Assembly (NCBI GenBank): GCA_003241285.1
Contig: QFOT01000030.1
Span: 1 to 17,299 of the forward strand
Direction: 5' to 3'
From: Micavibrio aeruginosavorus
Lineage (GTDB): Bacteria; Pseudomonadota; Alphaproteobacteria; Micavibrionales; Micavibrionaceae
DNA length: 17,299 bases
In this document: one piece after another, positions 1-6,918 of the stretch
Numbering within the stretch: the stretch's first letter is position 1
Layout: each line of letters starts with the position of its first letter
Program-made: the position numbers and the translations under genes
The notes under the pieces: generated by a model
Database searches by the model: none
Told to the model about the DNA's origin: nothing
What the model saw: only the letters and a program-made list of their open reading frames with translations

Positions 1-2
1 CG

Positions 3-371
3 CGGGGTCACCGCATTCTGATCCGCCTGCGTGACGAGGCGGAAGCGGCGCGGCTTAATGATTTCCTGTGGACCAATAAACCGGAATCCTTCCTGCCGCA
101 TGGCACCGCGCAGGATGGCAATGCTGAATTACAGCCGGTATTTTTAACGGCAACAAACGACAATCCAAACGAAGCCGACACGTTGTTTTTAATGCCCGGT
201 GCGGAAAGCTCCGGTATCGATGCGTTTAAATTATGTTGCGATATTATCGACGGCCATAGCGAAGAAGACATTGCCGATGCGCGCTCGCGCTACCGTGACT
301 GGAAAGCGCAAGGCCATGCTCTCAGCTATTGGCAACAGGATGATGCCGGTAAATGGGAGCAAAAGAGTTGA
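3..371 (+). CDS. holC: DNA polymerase III subunit chi, 5'-truncated by window edge
   Basis: The frame is open from base 3 and gives 122 residues before TGA; the N-terminus lies outside the window. The chi subunit joins the clamp-loader complex and contacts SSB through its partner psi. What is seen matches HolC: an LRDEAEAARLNDFLWT stretch, then SFLPHGTAQDG, a DNPN turn, a hydrophobic LFLMPGAES strand and a C-terminal GHALSYWQQDDAGKWEQK segment. FLPHG and YWQQ near the end are hallmarks of the family. A full-length HolC has about 150 residues, so roughly 20-30 are missing. The upstream neighbour is not visible; in many alphaproteobacteria holC follows a leucyl aminopeptidase gene, but this cannot be tested here. 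Confidence 0.9.
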   Translation, partial: RGHRILIRLRDEAEAARLNDFLWTNKPESFLPHGTAQDGNAELQPVFLTATNDNPNEADTLFLMPGAESSGIDAFKLCCDIIDGHSEEDIADARSRYRDWKAQGHALSYWQQDDAGKWEQKS

Positions 372-559
372 GAGTTGCGCTAGTCGCAGCCACTGTCATA
401 TCCATTTTTACAGGGCTCTATATATGGCTAATTACATTTCCTTTTGATATTAGATCCCAAATCTGTAAATCCACACTAGGGCATATATGCATAGGCGAAG
501 TTTATTATTTTCGTGAAAAAAATGCTTCATGGATTATTCGAGCATTTGATGCCTACTAA
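353..559 (+). CDS. possible small membrane protein overlapping the holC end
   Basis: This open frame has 68 codons and begins inside the last codons of holC, in another frame. The predicted product has one hydrophobic helix (about residues 7-28, LRVALVAATV onwards), then a short soluble part with two Cys. An alternative TTG start lies at 368. The DNA after holC becomes clearly more AT-rich, and no good Shine-Dalgarno precedes the ATG, although translational coupling to holC is possible. I do not recognise the protein. It may be a real small inner-membrane protein or a chance frame in a holC 3' region. Confidence 0.35.
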   Translation: MGAKELRVALVAATVISIFTGLYIWLITFPFDIRSQICKSTLGHICIGEVYYFREKNASWIIRAFDAY

Positions 560-566
560 ATATAAC

Positions 567-601
567 GCGAAGAACCGAAATATATTTCTTCGGATCTTCG
601 C
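567..601. terminator. hairpin between convergent genes
   Basis: GCGAAGA and CCGAA pair with TTCGG and TCTTCGC, with one A-A mismatch and an AT-rich loop. The stem lies between the plus-strand holC region and the minus-strand gene ending at 610. There is no strong U-tract on either strand, so it may act as a weak bidirectional terminator or as a 3'-end stabilising stem. Confidence 0.5.
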
Positions 602-609
602 ATTAAAAC

Positions 610-1035
610 CTACTCGTTAATCGGTGTGCGGTTTTTGTTTTTATAACCGATGCGCCAGTTCTTCGGACGCGACCAGTCATTTGTGATCGGCTTGTTCTGG
701 TCGTTGACGACATTGTAAGCCGGGATATTCGAATAACCCTGATCGGATTTTTTGAACGTATTGCCGTCCGCCGTCTTGTCGGGCACGATCCGCGCTTCGG
801 TAAGTGACGCTGGCTTTCTCGATGTTTTTGTTGTGGTCGTCGTCGTTGTGTATTGACCCGGCGCTGTCGCTGTCTGACCCGGCGCCACGACAACAGGCGC
901 GGCTGCAGGCTGGGCCGGAGCCGTTGCGGCAGTGGCTGGCGCTGCCGGTGTGGTCAGCGTATTGAAATCGGCGGCGCCTGCTGCTGTTGAAACGGCGATC
1001 ACGGAAAGCGCCGACATCATTATAATCTTTTTCAT
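610..1035 (-). CDS. exported Ala/Pro/Thr-rich protein of unknown function
   Basis: This 141-residue protein starts with a clear Sec signal peptide (MKKIIMMSALSVIAVSTAAGAA, cleavage probably near residue 22). Residues 25-62 are a low-complexity Ala/Pro/Thr segment with two APGQ repeats. They are followed by seven consecutive Thr (63-69) and a basic, Asn-rich C-terminal half with no Cys. The start is supported by AAAGGAG a few bases upstream of ATG. The composition suggests a periplasmic or cell-wall-proximal protein with a flexible linker; I recognise no family. It lies downstream of the cytochrome gene on the same strand, but a terminator at 1106-1130 separates them. It was therefore probably transcribed from its own promoter. 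Confidence 0.75.
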   Translation of the reverse strand: MKKIIMMSALSVIAVSTAAGAADFNTLTTPAAPATAATAPAQPAAAPVVVAPGQTATAPGQYTTTTTTTKTSRKPASLTEARIVPDKTADGNTFKKSDQGYSNIPAYNVVNDQNKPITNDWSRPKNWRIGYKNKNRTPINE

Positions 1036-1105
1036 TTTAGAACTCCTTTGTTCGGTAAATGTGTAACTCTATTTGTAATTTTCAAGACTGTTCTTTTAGA
1101 AGAAA

Positions 1106-1130
1106 GGGACGAAGTGAATCACTCCGTCCC
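1106..1130 (-). terminator. intrinsic terminator of the cytochrome c gene
   Basis: GGGACG and CGTCCC form the outer stem and AGT/ACT extends it around a GAATC loop, with one mismatch. Read on the minus strand, the stem is followed by a T-rich stretch (TTTCTTCT). It lies about 30 bases past the cytochrome stop codon. On the plus strand it is followed by CGTTTTAATT, so some bidirectional activity is possible. Confidence 0.7.
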
Positions 1131-1159
1131 CGTTTTAATTCAAACTTATTTAGCCTTTT

Positions 1160-1867
1160 CTACTGAGCAGGTTTTTCTTCGCCTTTTGCCGCATCGACCG
1201 GCGCCGCGTCTTTTGCTGCAGGCGCTGTTGCATCTTTCGGCGCAGCTGCCGCGTCAGGTGCGGCGGCCGAAGCCTGACCTGCTGCTTCCGCAACTGGAGG
1301 GGCTAAATCTTTTGCTTCCTGATCGATCTCGCCTTGGGACGGCATCGCCTGCGGTGCGTCATCCATCGAGCGCAAATAAGCGATCAACGCCGCGCGGTCT
1401 TCGGCTTTCTTGACGCCCGCATAGGTCATCTTTGTTTCTTTATCGTAAGCCTTCGGCTTCCAGAGGAATTTGTTCAGCTCTTCATACGTCCAGACGTCGC
1501 CGCCCTGTTTGTTGAGCGTACCTGAATAAGCATAGCCCGGATGAGCCTGTTTTTGATTGCCGACCACGCCGTAGAGACCCGGCCCGACACCGTTCGCGCC
1601 GCCTTTTTCGATATGGTGACAAGCCGCACAGGCCTTGGCCACGCCCTTGCCGCGTTCGATATCGGCGCTGGCGATCATGGCCAAAATCGGCTCGGGCATC
1701 GCAACTGCCGCCGCGCCGCCGCCTGTCGTTTCGGTGGCTTCGACCGTCACGGCGTCTTTTTCCAGATGGTGGGGCGCTACCAGATATTGTCCGAATTTAC
1801 CGGAAACCATGGCCAGAAGTCCGGCGCTTAAAATGGCTGCAAAAGCTATATTCGATTTCATGTTCAT
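1160..1867 (-). CDS. membrane-anchored class I cytochrome c (CycM/c552-like)
   Basis: This is a 235-residue c-type cytochrome carrying electrons in the periplasm, probably between the bc1 complex and a terminal oxidase. The N-terminal hydrophobic segment (about residues 8-30) is not followed by an obvious cleavage site and probably stays as a membrane anchor. The haem site is CAACH at 80-84. GPGLYGVVG and the KPKAYDKETKMTYAGVKK stretch with axial Met147 are typical of alphaproteobacterial CycM proteins. After the haem domain (about 168) comes a tail of about 65 residues very rich in Ala, Pro, Asp and Lys, which is unusual for CycM. ATG codons at residues 1 and 3 are both possible starts. The gene is divergent from pheA across about 100 bp. 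Confidence 0.9.
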   Translation of the reverse strand: MNMKSNIAFAAILSAGLLAMVSGKFGQYLVAPHHLEKDAVTVEATETTGGGAAAVAMPEPILAMIASADIERGKGVAKACAACHHIEKGGANGVGPGLYGVVGNQKQAHPGYAYSGTLNKQGGDVWTYEELNKFLWKPKAYDKETKMTYAGVKKAEDRAALIAYLRSMDDAPQAMPSQGEIDQEAKDLAPPVAEAAGQASAAAPDAAAAPKDATAPAAKDAAPVDAAKGEEKPAQ

Positions 1868-1925
1868 GAAATTTAGTCCAATTAGGGATTGTTTATTTGG
1901 TCTGATCTATACAAGATACGCGGAC

Positions 1926-1953
1926 AATATACCAGCAGCAGAAACCTTGTCGA
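1926..1953 (-). promoter_or_regulatory. candidate promoter for the cytochrome c gene
   Basis: On the minus strand TCGACA (1953-1948) is separated by 16 bases from TATATT (1931-1926), upstream of the cytochrome start. Both hexamers are near the sigma70 consensus. It is a pattern match only. Confidence 0.35.
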
Positions 1954-1971
1954 GATACTAGTCCAGCAAAT

Positions 1972-2817
1972 ATGACCAAACCTCATAAATTAGTCGCCAT
2001 TCAGGGGGTCCTCGGCTCCAATTCAGACATTGCCCGCCGCAACCTGCTGCCGGAGATGGATACCTACCCCTGCGAAACCTTTGAAAAAGCTTTCAATGCG
2101 CTCAAAGACGGCACGGCGGAACTGGCCTTGATCGCCGTCGATAACACGATTGCAGGCCGCGTGGCGGATGTTCACCATCTTCTGGCGGGGTCTGATTTCT
2201 ATATTGTCGGGGAATATTTTCTCCCTATCGATTTCGCCCTGATGGCGCTGCCGGATGCGCAGATTTCCGACCTGACCGATGTCTATTCCCATCCGCATGC
2301 CATCCCGCAATGCCGGAAGATTATCCGCGAGCTGAATTTAAAACCGCATGTCCATCCCGACACGGCGGGCGCTGCTGCCGATGTCGCGCTGTGGGGCGAT
2401 AAAACCAAGGCCGCTCTCGCTCCGACACTCGCCGCCGAGATTTATGGCCTCAAAGTTTTAAAGGAAAAGGTGCAGGACGAAGCGGACAACACCACCCGCT
2501 TTTTGGTGCTGTCGAAAGATATCAGCCTGCCGAAAGCGGCTTCCGGCAATTTTATTACCAGCCTCTATTTCGAAGTGCGCAATATTCCGGCGGCTCTTTA
2601 TAAAGCGCTCGGCGGTTTTGCCACTAATGGCGTACAGGTTATAAAATTAGAAAGCTATGTCGACCCGCGTTTTAATGTTGCGCGCTTTTACGTCGAGATT
2701 ATCGGCCATGTCCAGGACCGCTCGGTCGGCCTCGCGCTGGAAGAACTCGCGTTTTTTGCCAAAGACATCCGCAATATGGGCACGTATAAAGCTCATGACT
2801 TTAGAAATTTAAACTAA
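1972..2817 (+). CDS. pheA: prephenate dehydratase
   Basis: The 281-residue, monofunctional enzyme converts prephenate to phenylpyruvate in phenylalanine synthesis. The catalytic domain covers about residues 7-183: the QGVLGSNSDIA start, a VDNTIAGRV substrate loop (56-64), HPHAIPQC (107-114), DTAGAA (130-135) and the NTTRF motif (173-177) with the catalytic Thr. An ACT regulatory domain follows (about 195-275) with PAALYKALGGFATNGV and LESY (226-229). The classical ESRP phenylalanine-binding motif is replaced by ESYV. The ESY form is, to my knowledge, usual in alphaproteobacterial PheA, so feedback control may be retained. There is no chorismate mutase domain. No clear Shine-Dalgarno precedes the ATG. 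A small gene follows after 11 bases, probably in the same transcript. Confidence 0.95.
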   Translation: MTKPHKLVAIQGVLGSNSDIARRNLLPEMDTYPCETFEKAFNALKDGTAELALIAVDNTIAGRVADVHHLLAGSDFYIVGEYFLPIDFALMALPDAQISDLTDVYSHPHAIPQCRKIIRELNLKPHVHPDTAGAAADVALWGDKTKAALAPTLAAEIYGLKVLKEKVQDEADNTTRFLVLSKDISLPKAASGNFITSLYFEVRNIPAALYKALGGFATNGVQVIKLESYVDPRFNVARFYVEIIGHVQDRSVGLALEELAFFAKDIRNMGTYKAHDFRNLN

Positions 2818-2828
2818 GGAGAAAACTC

Positions 2829-3002
2829 ATGCCAACCCATGCCGAACTCGCCGCTCAATTGCTTCGTGACGCCGCCGGATTTTTCAAAGCCCTGTCCGAC
2901 CAGAATGAAGAACTGAAAGCGCAAATGCTGGAAAACGCAGATGTTTTCGAACAGGTGGCACAATTAGTGGAAAAAGATCCGCTGGGAAATATTGAACAGT
3001 AA
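2829..3002 (+). CDS. 57-residue protein downstream of pheA
   Basis: A short gene starts with ATG 11 bases after pheA and has a very good Shine-Dalgarno (AAGGAG overlapping the pheA stop region). It ends with TAA at 3000-3002. The product begins MPTHAELAAQLLRDAAGFFK and is acidic, probably all-helical and amphipathic (heptad-like Leu/Ala/Phe spacing), with no signal peptide or Cys. I recall similar small proteins in alphaproteobacteria but no assigned function. The tight spacing and ribosome site argue for a real gene cotranscribed with pheA; a small regulatory or assembly partner is conceivable but is not shown by the sequence. Confidence 0.75.
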   Translation: MPTHAELAAQLLRDAAGFFKALSDQNEELKAQMLENADVFEQVAQLVEKDPLGNIEQ

Positions 3003-3021
3003 ATCTTCTTATACCAAGATA

Positions 3022-3092
3022 GTGTTTTCCCCGCGAAAGCGGGGATCTAGGCTTGGTATTGATAGCGATCCCCGCTTTCGCGGGGAAAACAC
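3022..3092. repeat. dispersed palindromic repeat, copy 1
   Basis: Two perfect 26-bp inverted arms (3022-3047 and 3067-3092) flank a 19-bp spacer. Each arm contains its own small hairpin, CCCCGC-GAAA-GCGGGG. A second copy with the same core arms lies at 10826-10897. An extra 8-bp inverted pair, ATACCAAG (3011-3018) and CTTGGTAT (3052-3059), surrounds the left arm here. The element sits between the end of the pheA transcript and a convergent gene, so it may also end transcription. It resembles REP/BIME-like intergenic repeats; translated fragments give the familiar spurious motif SPRKRGSR. Confidence 0.9.
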
Positions 3093-3147
3093 AAAGATTT
3101 TTTTGTCGTTAATGTTCTGTCGGAGCTTCAGGTTTTCGTGCCAAATT

Positions 3148-3480
3148 CTAAATCTGATACGCCGCGATAATCCCGGCGGTTACGACGCAAAAACAGGCGG
3201 CGGCTCCCATCAGGTATAATTTGCGTGTCATGGAAGGGCGGCGATCGCAGATTTTGACGGCGTCATTATCGCCTTTTTTGCGCACCTCGATGCGGGTGAA
3301 TTTATCATTTTTGAAAAGGATATCTGCGATGCGGCAAGCCTCTGCTTCATCATCGAGAGTTTTCAATGCCTGCCAGACGGGCGAGCCTTTCGATATTTCA
3401 TCTTTTTCAAACGAATAAATAACGAATTCGGATTTGTTTTGTTGCGGGCTTTGTTTTTCGGGGGACAAAGATGCTGTCAT
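3148..3480 (-). CDS. small protein with a C-terminal membrane helix, unknown function
   Basis: The product has 110 residues: a soluble, charged N-terminal part (1-84) and a single C-terminal hydrophobic helix (about 87-109, KLYLMGAAACFCVVTAGIIAAY). No signal peptide is present, so it looks tail-anchored with the N-terminal domain in the cytoplasm. FVIYSFEKDEISKGSPVWQALKTLDDEAEACRIAD suggests a compact alpha/beta fold; no catalytic motif is visible and I do not recognise the family. The ATG is preceded by GAGGTGT, a fair ribosome site. It is convergent with pheA and its small partner, divergent from ftsK, and shares a 206-bp upstream region with ftsK. Confidence 0.65.
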   Translation of the reverse strand: MTASLSPEKQSPQQNKSEFVIYSFEKDEISKGSPVWQALKTLDDEAEACRIADILFKNDKFTRIEVRKKGDNDAVKICDRRPSMTRKLYLMGAAACFCVVTAGIIAAYQI

Positions 3481-3567
3481 GGTAACACCTCAAAAATGTT
3501 CTTTAACTCAGTTTGTAAACGCGGCGAATCTTGTCTTCTTCGGCACCCTCATCACACAATAAAAAGT

Positions 3568-3582
3568 TTAACAACGGGTTAA
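3568..3582. promoter_or_regulatory. CtrA-type box (TTAA-N7-TTAA) upstream of ftsK
   Basis: TTAACAACGGGTTAA fits the TTAA-N7-TTAA pattern bound by the alphaproteobacterial cell-cycle regulator CtrA; the reverse strand reads TTAACC at its left half, closer to the full consensus. It lies about 105 bp before the ftsK start and about 90 bp upstream of the minus-strand gene. It is a pattern match in AT-rich DNA; regulation is inferred. Confidence 0.4.
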
Positions 3583-3612
3583 TTTAAAAAGATTCTCCAC
3601 AGCTCGGAAAAC

Positions 3613-3639
3613 TTGCAAGGATGAAGTTTGCCCTATAAA
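3613..3639 (+). promoter_or_regulatory. candidate ftsK promoter
   Basis: TTGCAA (3613-3618) and TATAAA (3634-3639) are 15 bases apart, about 48 bases before the ftsK ATG. The spacer is short for sigma70, so this is tentative. Confidence 0.3.
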
Positions 3640-3686
3640 CTGTGGATATCTTAACTCCCTCCTGATTCCCAAATTTAAAGAACATT

Positions 3687-6092
3687 ATGGCCACAGCATC
3701 CGCACGACGCAGCTCCGTCAAAAACCAGTCCCGTTTTTTCCGTTTTCTTCCCGCAAGCTGGCAAGCCTATTTAGGCGAGCGCGCGCAGGATGGATTTGCC
3801 GTCGCCGTTTTTCTCTCCGGTATTTTTATCACCCTCGCCCTGCTCACCTATAATTCTGCCGATCCGTCGATGAGCACCGCCTCCGGCAGCGAGGACATTC
3901 ACAATCTGATGGGATCGTCCGGCGCGACTGTCGCCGATCTCCTGCTGCAAATTTTCGGCATCGGCGCTTTCGTCTTTGCTGTCGGCTTTGCGACATGGGG
4001 ACTGCGCCTGTGGCGGCGCGAGGATTTCGGTCCGCTCTGGCTGCGCGCCTCGACGATATTATCATCCGCCTTGCTGCTCTCGATCGCGGGCGCAGCCGTA
4101 CCTGCTTTTATTTTAATGCCGCATGCGACGATGGGCGGCGGCGGCGGCAATATACTGCTTAATAATCTCGAACTCATGACGGGCGATTTTCTTCCGCTGG
4201 CGAGATATGTTCTTGGCTTTCTGGCCGCCATCCTTGGCCTACTGAGCCTGAATTTTGGCCTTGCCCTGCGCCAGAACGAACGGCAGGCGATGGTTGCCTC
4301 CATGCTGTATGGTTCAAGCGTTGCCGCCGAAAGCGCCAGCACGATCTGGGGTCGCCTCTCCGCCTTCTTCTCGCCGCCGGAAGTAAAACCGGTGAAAAAA
4401 CGTGCGCAAAAAGCCAAGGTTGTCGAGGAAGAAACCGGCGATGAGGATGAATACGAAGAAGCGTATGAAGATGAATATGAAGAGGAAGAAGAGCCTGCCG
4501 CCAAAGCGGGTATCAAAGTCGTAAAACCGCAAAAAGCCAAAGCGACTACTCCTAAAGCCAAACCGACACAGGCGCGGCTTGATTTGCGCGACCCAAGCGA
4601 ATGGGAATTGCCAAGCGTCGATCTCTTGCAGGAACATCCCGATCAGGGCGAAGCGAAAGTCGATGAAAGCGCTTTGCGCAAAAACGCCGAAATGCTCAAT
4701 ACCGTTTTGCAGGATTACAACGTCACCGGCGAGATTGAATCTATCCATCCCGGCCCTGTCGTGACCTTGTATGAGCTTGAGCCGTCGCCAGGCACGAAAA
4801 CATCCCGCGTTGTCGGCCTCTCCGACGATATCGCGCGTTCGATGTCGGCTGTCTCGGTGCGCGTCGCTGTCGTCCCGGGAAGAAACGTCATCGGTATCGA
4901 ACTGCCGAATAAAAAACGCCAGACGGTTTATTTCCGAGAACTCATGGAAAGCGACGATGTCGAAAAATCCGGGGCGAAACTGCCGCTCGTTCTCGGCAAG
5001 GATATCGGCGGGCAACCGATCATCGCCGACCTGACCAAGATGCCGCATTTGCTCGTCGCCGGAACCACCGGCTCGGGTAAATCGGTTGCCGTCAATACGA
5101 TGATCTTGTCCTTGCTGTATAAACTCCCGCCGGAGAAATGCCGTTTCATCATGATCGACCCGAAAATGCTCGAGCTGTCGATCTATGACGATATCCCGCA
5201 TTTGCTCTCGCCTGTCGTCACCGAACCGGGCCGCGCCATCGTTGCGCTGAAATGGACGGTGCAGGAAATGGAGAACCGCTACCGCAACATGTCGAAACTC
5301 GGCGTGCGCAATATCGACGGCTATAACCAGCGCCTGAAAGAAGCCCGTAAAAAAGGCGAAGTCCTGATGCGCAAAGTCCAGACGGGCTTTGACGCCGAAA
5401 CCGGAAAACCTGTTTATGAAGAACAACCGCTCGACCTGACCGAGCTGCCTTACATCGTCGTTATCGTCGATGAATTCGCCGACCTTATGCTGGTCGCGGG
5501 CAAGGACGTCGAGAACGCGATTCAGCGCCTCGCGCAAATGGCGCGGGCTGCCGGTATTCACCTTATCATGGCGACCCAGCGCCCGTCCGTCGACGTCATC
5601 ACGGGCGTTATCAAGGCAAACTTCCCGACGCGTATTTCTTTCCAGGTCACGTCCAAGATCGACAGCCGCACCATTCTCGGCGAAGGCGGCGCAGAAACAT
5701 TGCTCGGCATGGGTGACATGCTGTACATGGCGGCAGGCGGACGTTTGACCCGCGTGCACGGGCCGTTCGTCTCCGACCGCGAAGTCGAAGACGTCGTCAA
5801 TTATTTGAAAGCGCAAGGCGAGCCGGAATATCTCGAAGAAATTACCGAGGGTGATTTTGAGGGCGGGGAGTTTGGCGAAGGCGGTGACCGCGAATCCTCC
5901 GGCGATGAATTATACGATCAGGCGGTGGCATTGGTCGCCCGCGAACAAAAAGCCTCGACCAGCTTTATCCAGCGCCATTTGCAGATCGGCTATAACCGCG
6001 CCGCCCGCATTATCGAACAGATGGAAAAAGAAGGCGTGGTCGGCAAAGCCAACCATGTCGGCAAGCGGGAAGTTCTGGTCGGCGCGAGATAG
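3687..6092 (+). CDS. ftsK: DNA translocase FtsK
   Basis: This 801-residue septal DNA pump clears chromosome termini during division and activates XerCD recombination. Four membrane helices lie at about 37-55, 83-107, 120-143 and 170-193. A linker (about 230-300) follows with a strongly acidic Glu/Asp/Tyr patch (247-269) between basic, Lys/Ala-rich parts. The motor contains Walker A GTTGSGKS (459-466), DPKMLELSIYDDIPHLL (491-507), Walker B VIVDEFADL (592-600) and the MATQRPSVDVITG segment (628-640). The C-terminal gamma winged helix (about 740-800) recognises KOPS-type sites. All motifs look intact and the length is normal for alphaproteobacteria. The Shine-Dalgarno is weak (AAAGAAC). LolA, which often follows ftsK directly in alphaproteobacteria, lies about 4.9 kb away here. 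Confidence 0.97.
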   Translation: MATASARRSSVKNQSRFFRFLPASWQAYLGERAQDGFAVAVFLSGIFITLALLTYNSADPSMSTASGSEDIHNLMGSSGATVADLLLQIFGIGAFVFAVGFATWGLRLWRREDFGPLWLRASTILSSALLLSIAGAAVPAFILMPHATMGGGGGNILLNNLELMTGDFLPLARYVLGFLAAILGLLSLNFGLALRQNERQAMVASMLYGSSVAAESASTIWGRLSAFFSPPEVKPVKKRAQKAKVVEEETGDEDEYEEAYEDEYEEEEEPAAKAGIKVVKPQKAKATTPKAKPTQARLDLRDPSEWELPSVDLLQEHPDQGEAKVDESALRKNAEMLNTVLQDYNVTGEIESIHPGPVVTLYELEPSPGTKTSRVVGLSDDIARSMSAVSVRVAVVPGRNVIGIELPNKKRQTVYFRELMESDDVEKSGAKLPLVLGKDIGGQPIIADLTKMPHLLVAGTTGSGKSVAVNTMILSLLYKLPPEKCRFIMIDPKMLELSIYDDIPHLLSPVVTEPGRAIVALKWTVQEMENRYRNMSKLGVRNIDGYNQRLKEARKKGEVLMRKVQTGFDAETGKPVYEEQPLDLTELPYIVVIVDEFADLMLVAGKDVENAIQRLAQMARAAGIHLIMATQRPSVDVITGVIKANFPTRISFQVTSKIDSRTILGEGGAETLLGMGDMLYMAAGGRLTRVHGPFVSDREVEDVVNYLKAQGEPEYLEEITEGDFEGGEFGEGGDRESSGDELYDQAVALVAREQKASTSFIQRHLQIGYNRAARIIEQMEKEGVVGKANHVGKREVLVGAR

Positions 6093-6168
6093 GCGAATCT
6101 GCCGAACTGCATACCATCGTAGGACTTGGCCCTTGAATTTATGCCTTAAATTCTAATTCAATAGGCTA

Positions 6169-6918
6169 ATGAGAAAACAGTCTTCAGAAGGCAATGTTCT
6201 TTTTATTATCCTGATAGCTGTCGCTCTGTTCGCGGCGCTATCCTTCGCCTTGACCTCGTCGACCCGGAGTGGCGGCACGAACACCTCAAATGAGAAAGCT
6301 TCTCTGGGCTCAGGGGAAATTTTCGATCTTTTTGCAACGGTGGACACCGCCGTTCAAAGGCTGAAAGCTTCCGGCTGCTCCGTAATACAATTGAATGTCG
6401 GATTTTTAGGCGCTTATCCAAGCATGGGCCGCAATTTCGGCAATTCGAATGCGCCTGCCGACGGTCGATGCGATATTTCAAAAATCACCGCAACTTCGCT
6501 TAAAATCAGCCAGAGCGCCCTCGATTCAAAATTCGCCGGACGCCCCAGCTATGGCACGGTCATCACGCATAGAAATTTCGGTGTGACGGGCGTACCGAAT
6601 AACGGCAATAGCGGCTATCTGATCGTGCCCTATGTTTCCAATGCAGCCTGCATAGACATCAATAAAAAACTTTTCGGCACTTCAACTATTCCCGATAGCG
6701 GCGCAGCGACGAATAATTATGAACCTTGGGACGGCACGCTTCAACCCGGCCCCGGCGGTATCGAATGCAATTCCTCACCGCTCGGAGATAAAAAATGCGG
6801 TGATGAAATGGGATGTTTCGTCATGGGTACGTTCAATGATTTTCATGAAACCACCAACACGTCCACCGCCGGGACGAATGTCAATTTCGCATACAGACGG
6901 ATCATCAACGGCAATTAA
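6169..6918 (+). CDS. pseudopilin-like secreted or membrane protein, unknown function
   Basis: The product has 249 residues. A short basic N-terminus (MRKQSSEGN) leads into a hydrophobic helix (VLFIILIAVALFAALSFAL, about 10-28) and then a polar STRSGGTNTSNEKA stretch. This is the layout of type IV pilin-like and Tad-like proteins, although a classical G|FxxxE cleavage site is absent; Gly8-Asn9 is the nearest candidate. The exported part has Cys residues that could pair (CSV, CDI, CID, CNS, KCGDEMGCF) and is Gly/Asn/Ser-rich. I recall similar N-termini in uncharacterised alphaproteobacterial proteins. AGG five bases before the ATG is a fair ribosome site. Its stop codon overlaps that of the convergent gene (shared TTAA at 6915-6918). 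Confidence 0.7.
   Translation: MRKQSSEGNVLFIILIAVALFAALSFALTSSTRSGGTNTSNEKASLGSGEIFDLFATVDTAVQRLKASGCSVIQLNVGFLGAYPSMGRNFGNSNAPADGRCDISKITATSLKISQSALDSKFAGRPSYGTVITHRNFGVTGVPNNGNSGYLIVPYVSNAACIDINKKLFGTSTIPDSGAATNNYEPWDGTLQPGPGGIECNSSPLGDKKCGDEMGCFVMGTFNDFHETTNTSTAGTNVNFAYRRIINGN

Noticed and set aside
1888..1930. A plus-strand pheA promoter
   Set aside because: TTGTTT and TATACA-like hexamers are present but the spacing (13 bases) is wrong for sigma70; no better pair was found.
2992..3219. Open frame containing SPRKRGSR
   Set aside because: It is a translation of the palindromic repeat, a well-known kind of spurious ORF, with no ribosome site.
4314..5816. A 500-codon open frame on the minus strand
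   Set aside because: It lies fully antisense to the motor region of ftsK, whose motifs are intact. The product is His/Arg/Asp/Phe-rich, as expected from the complement of a GC-biased gene.
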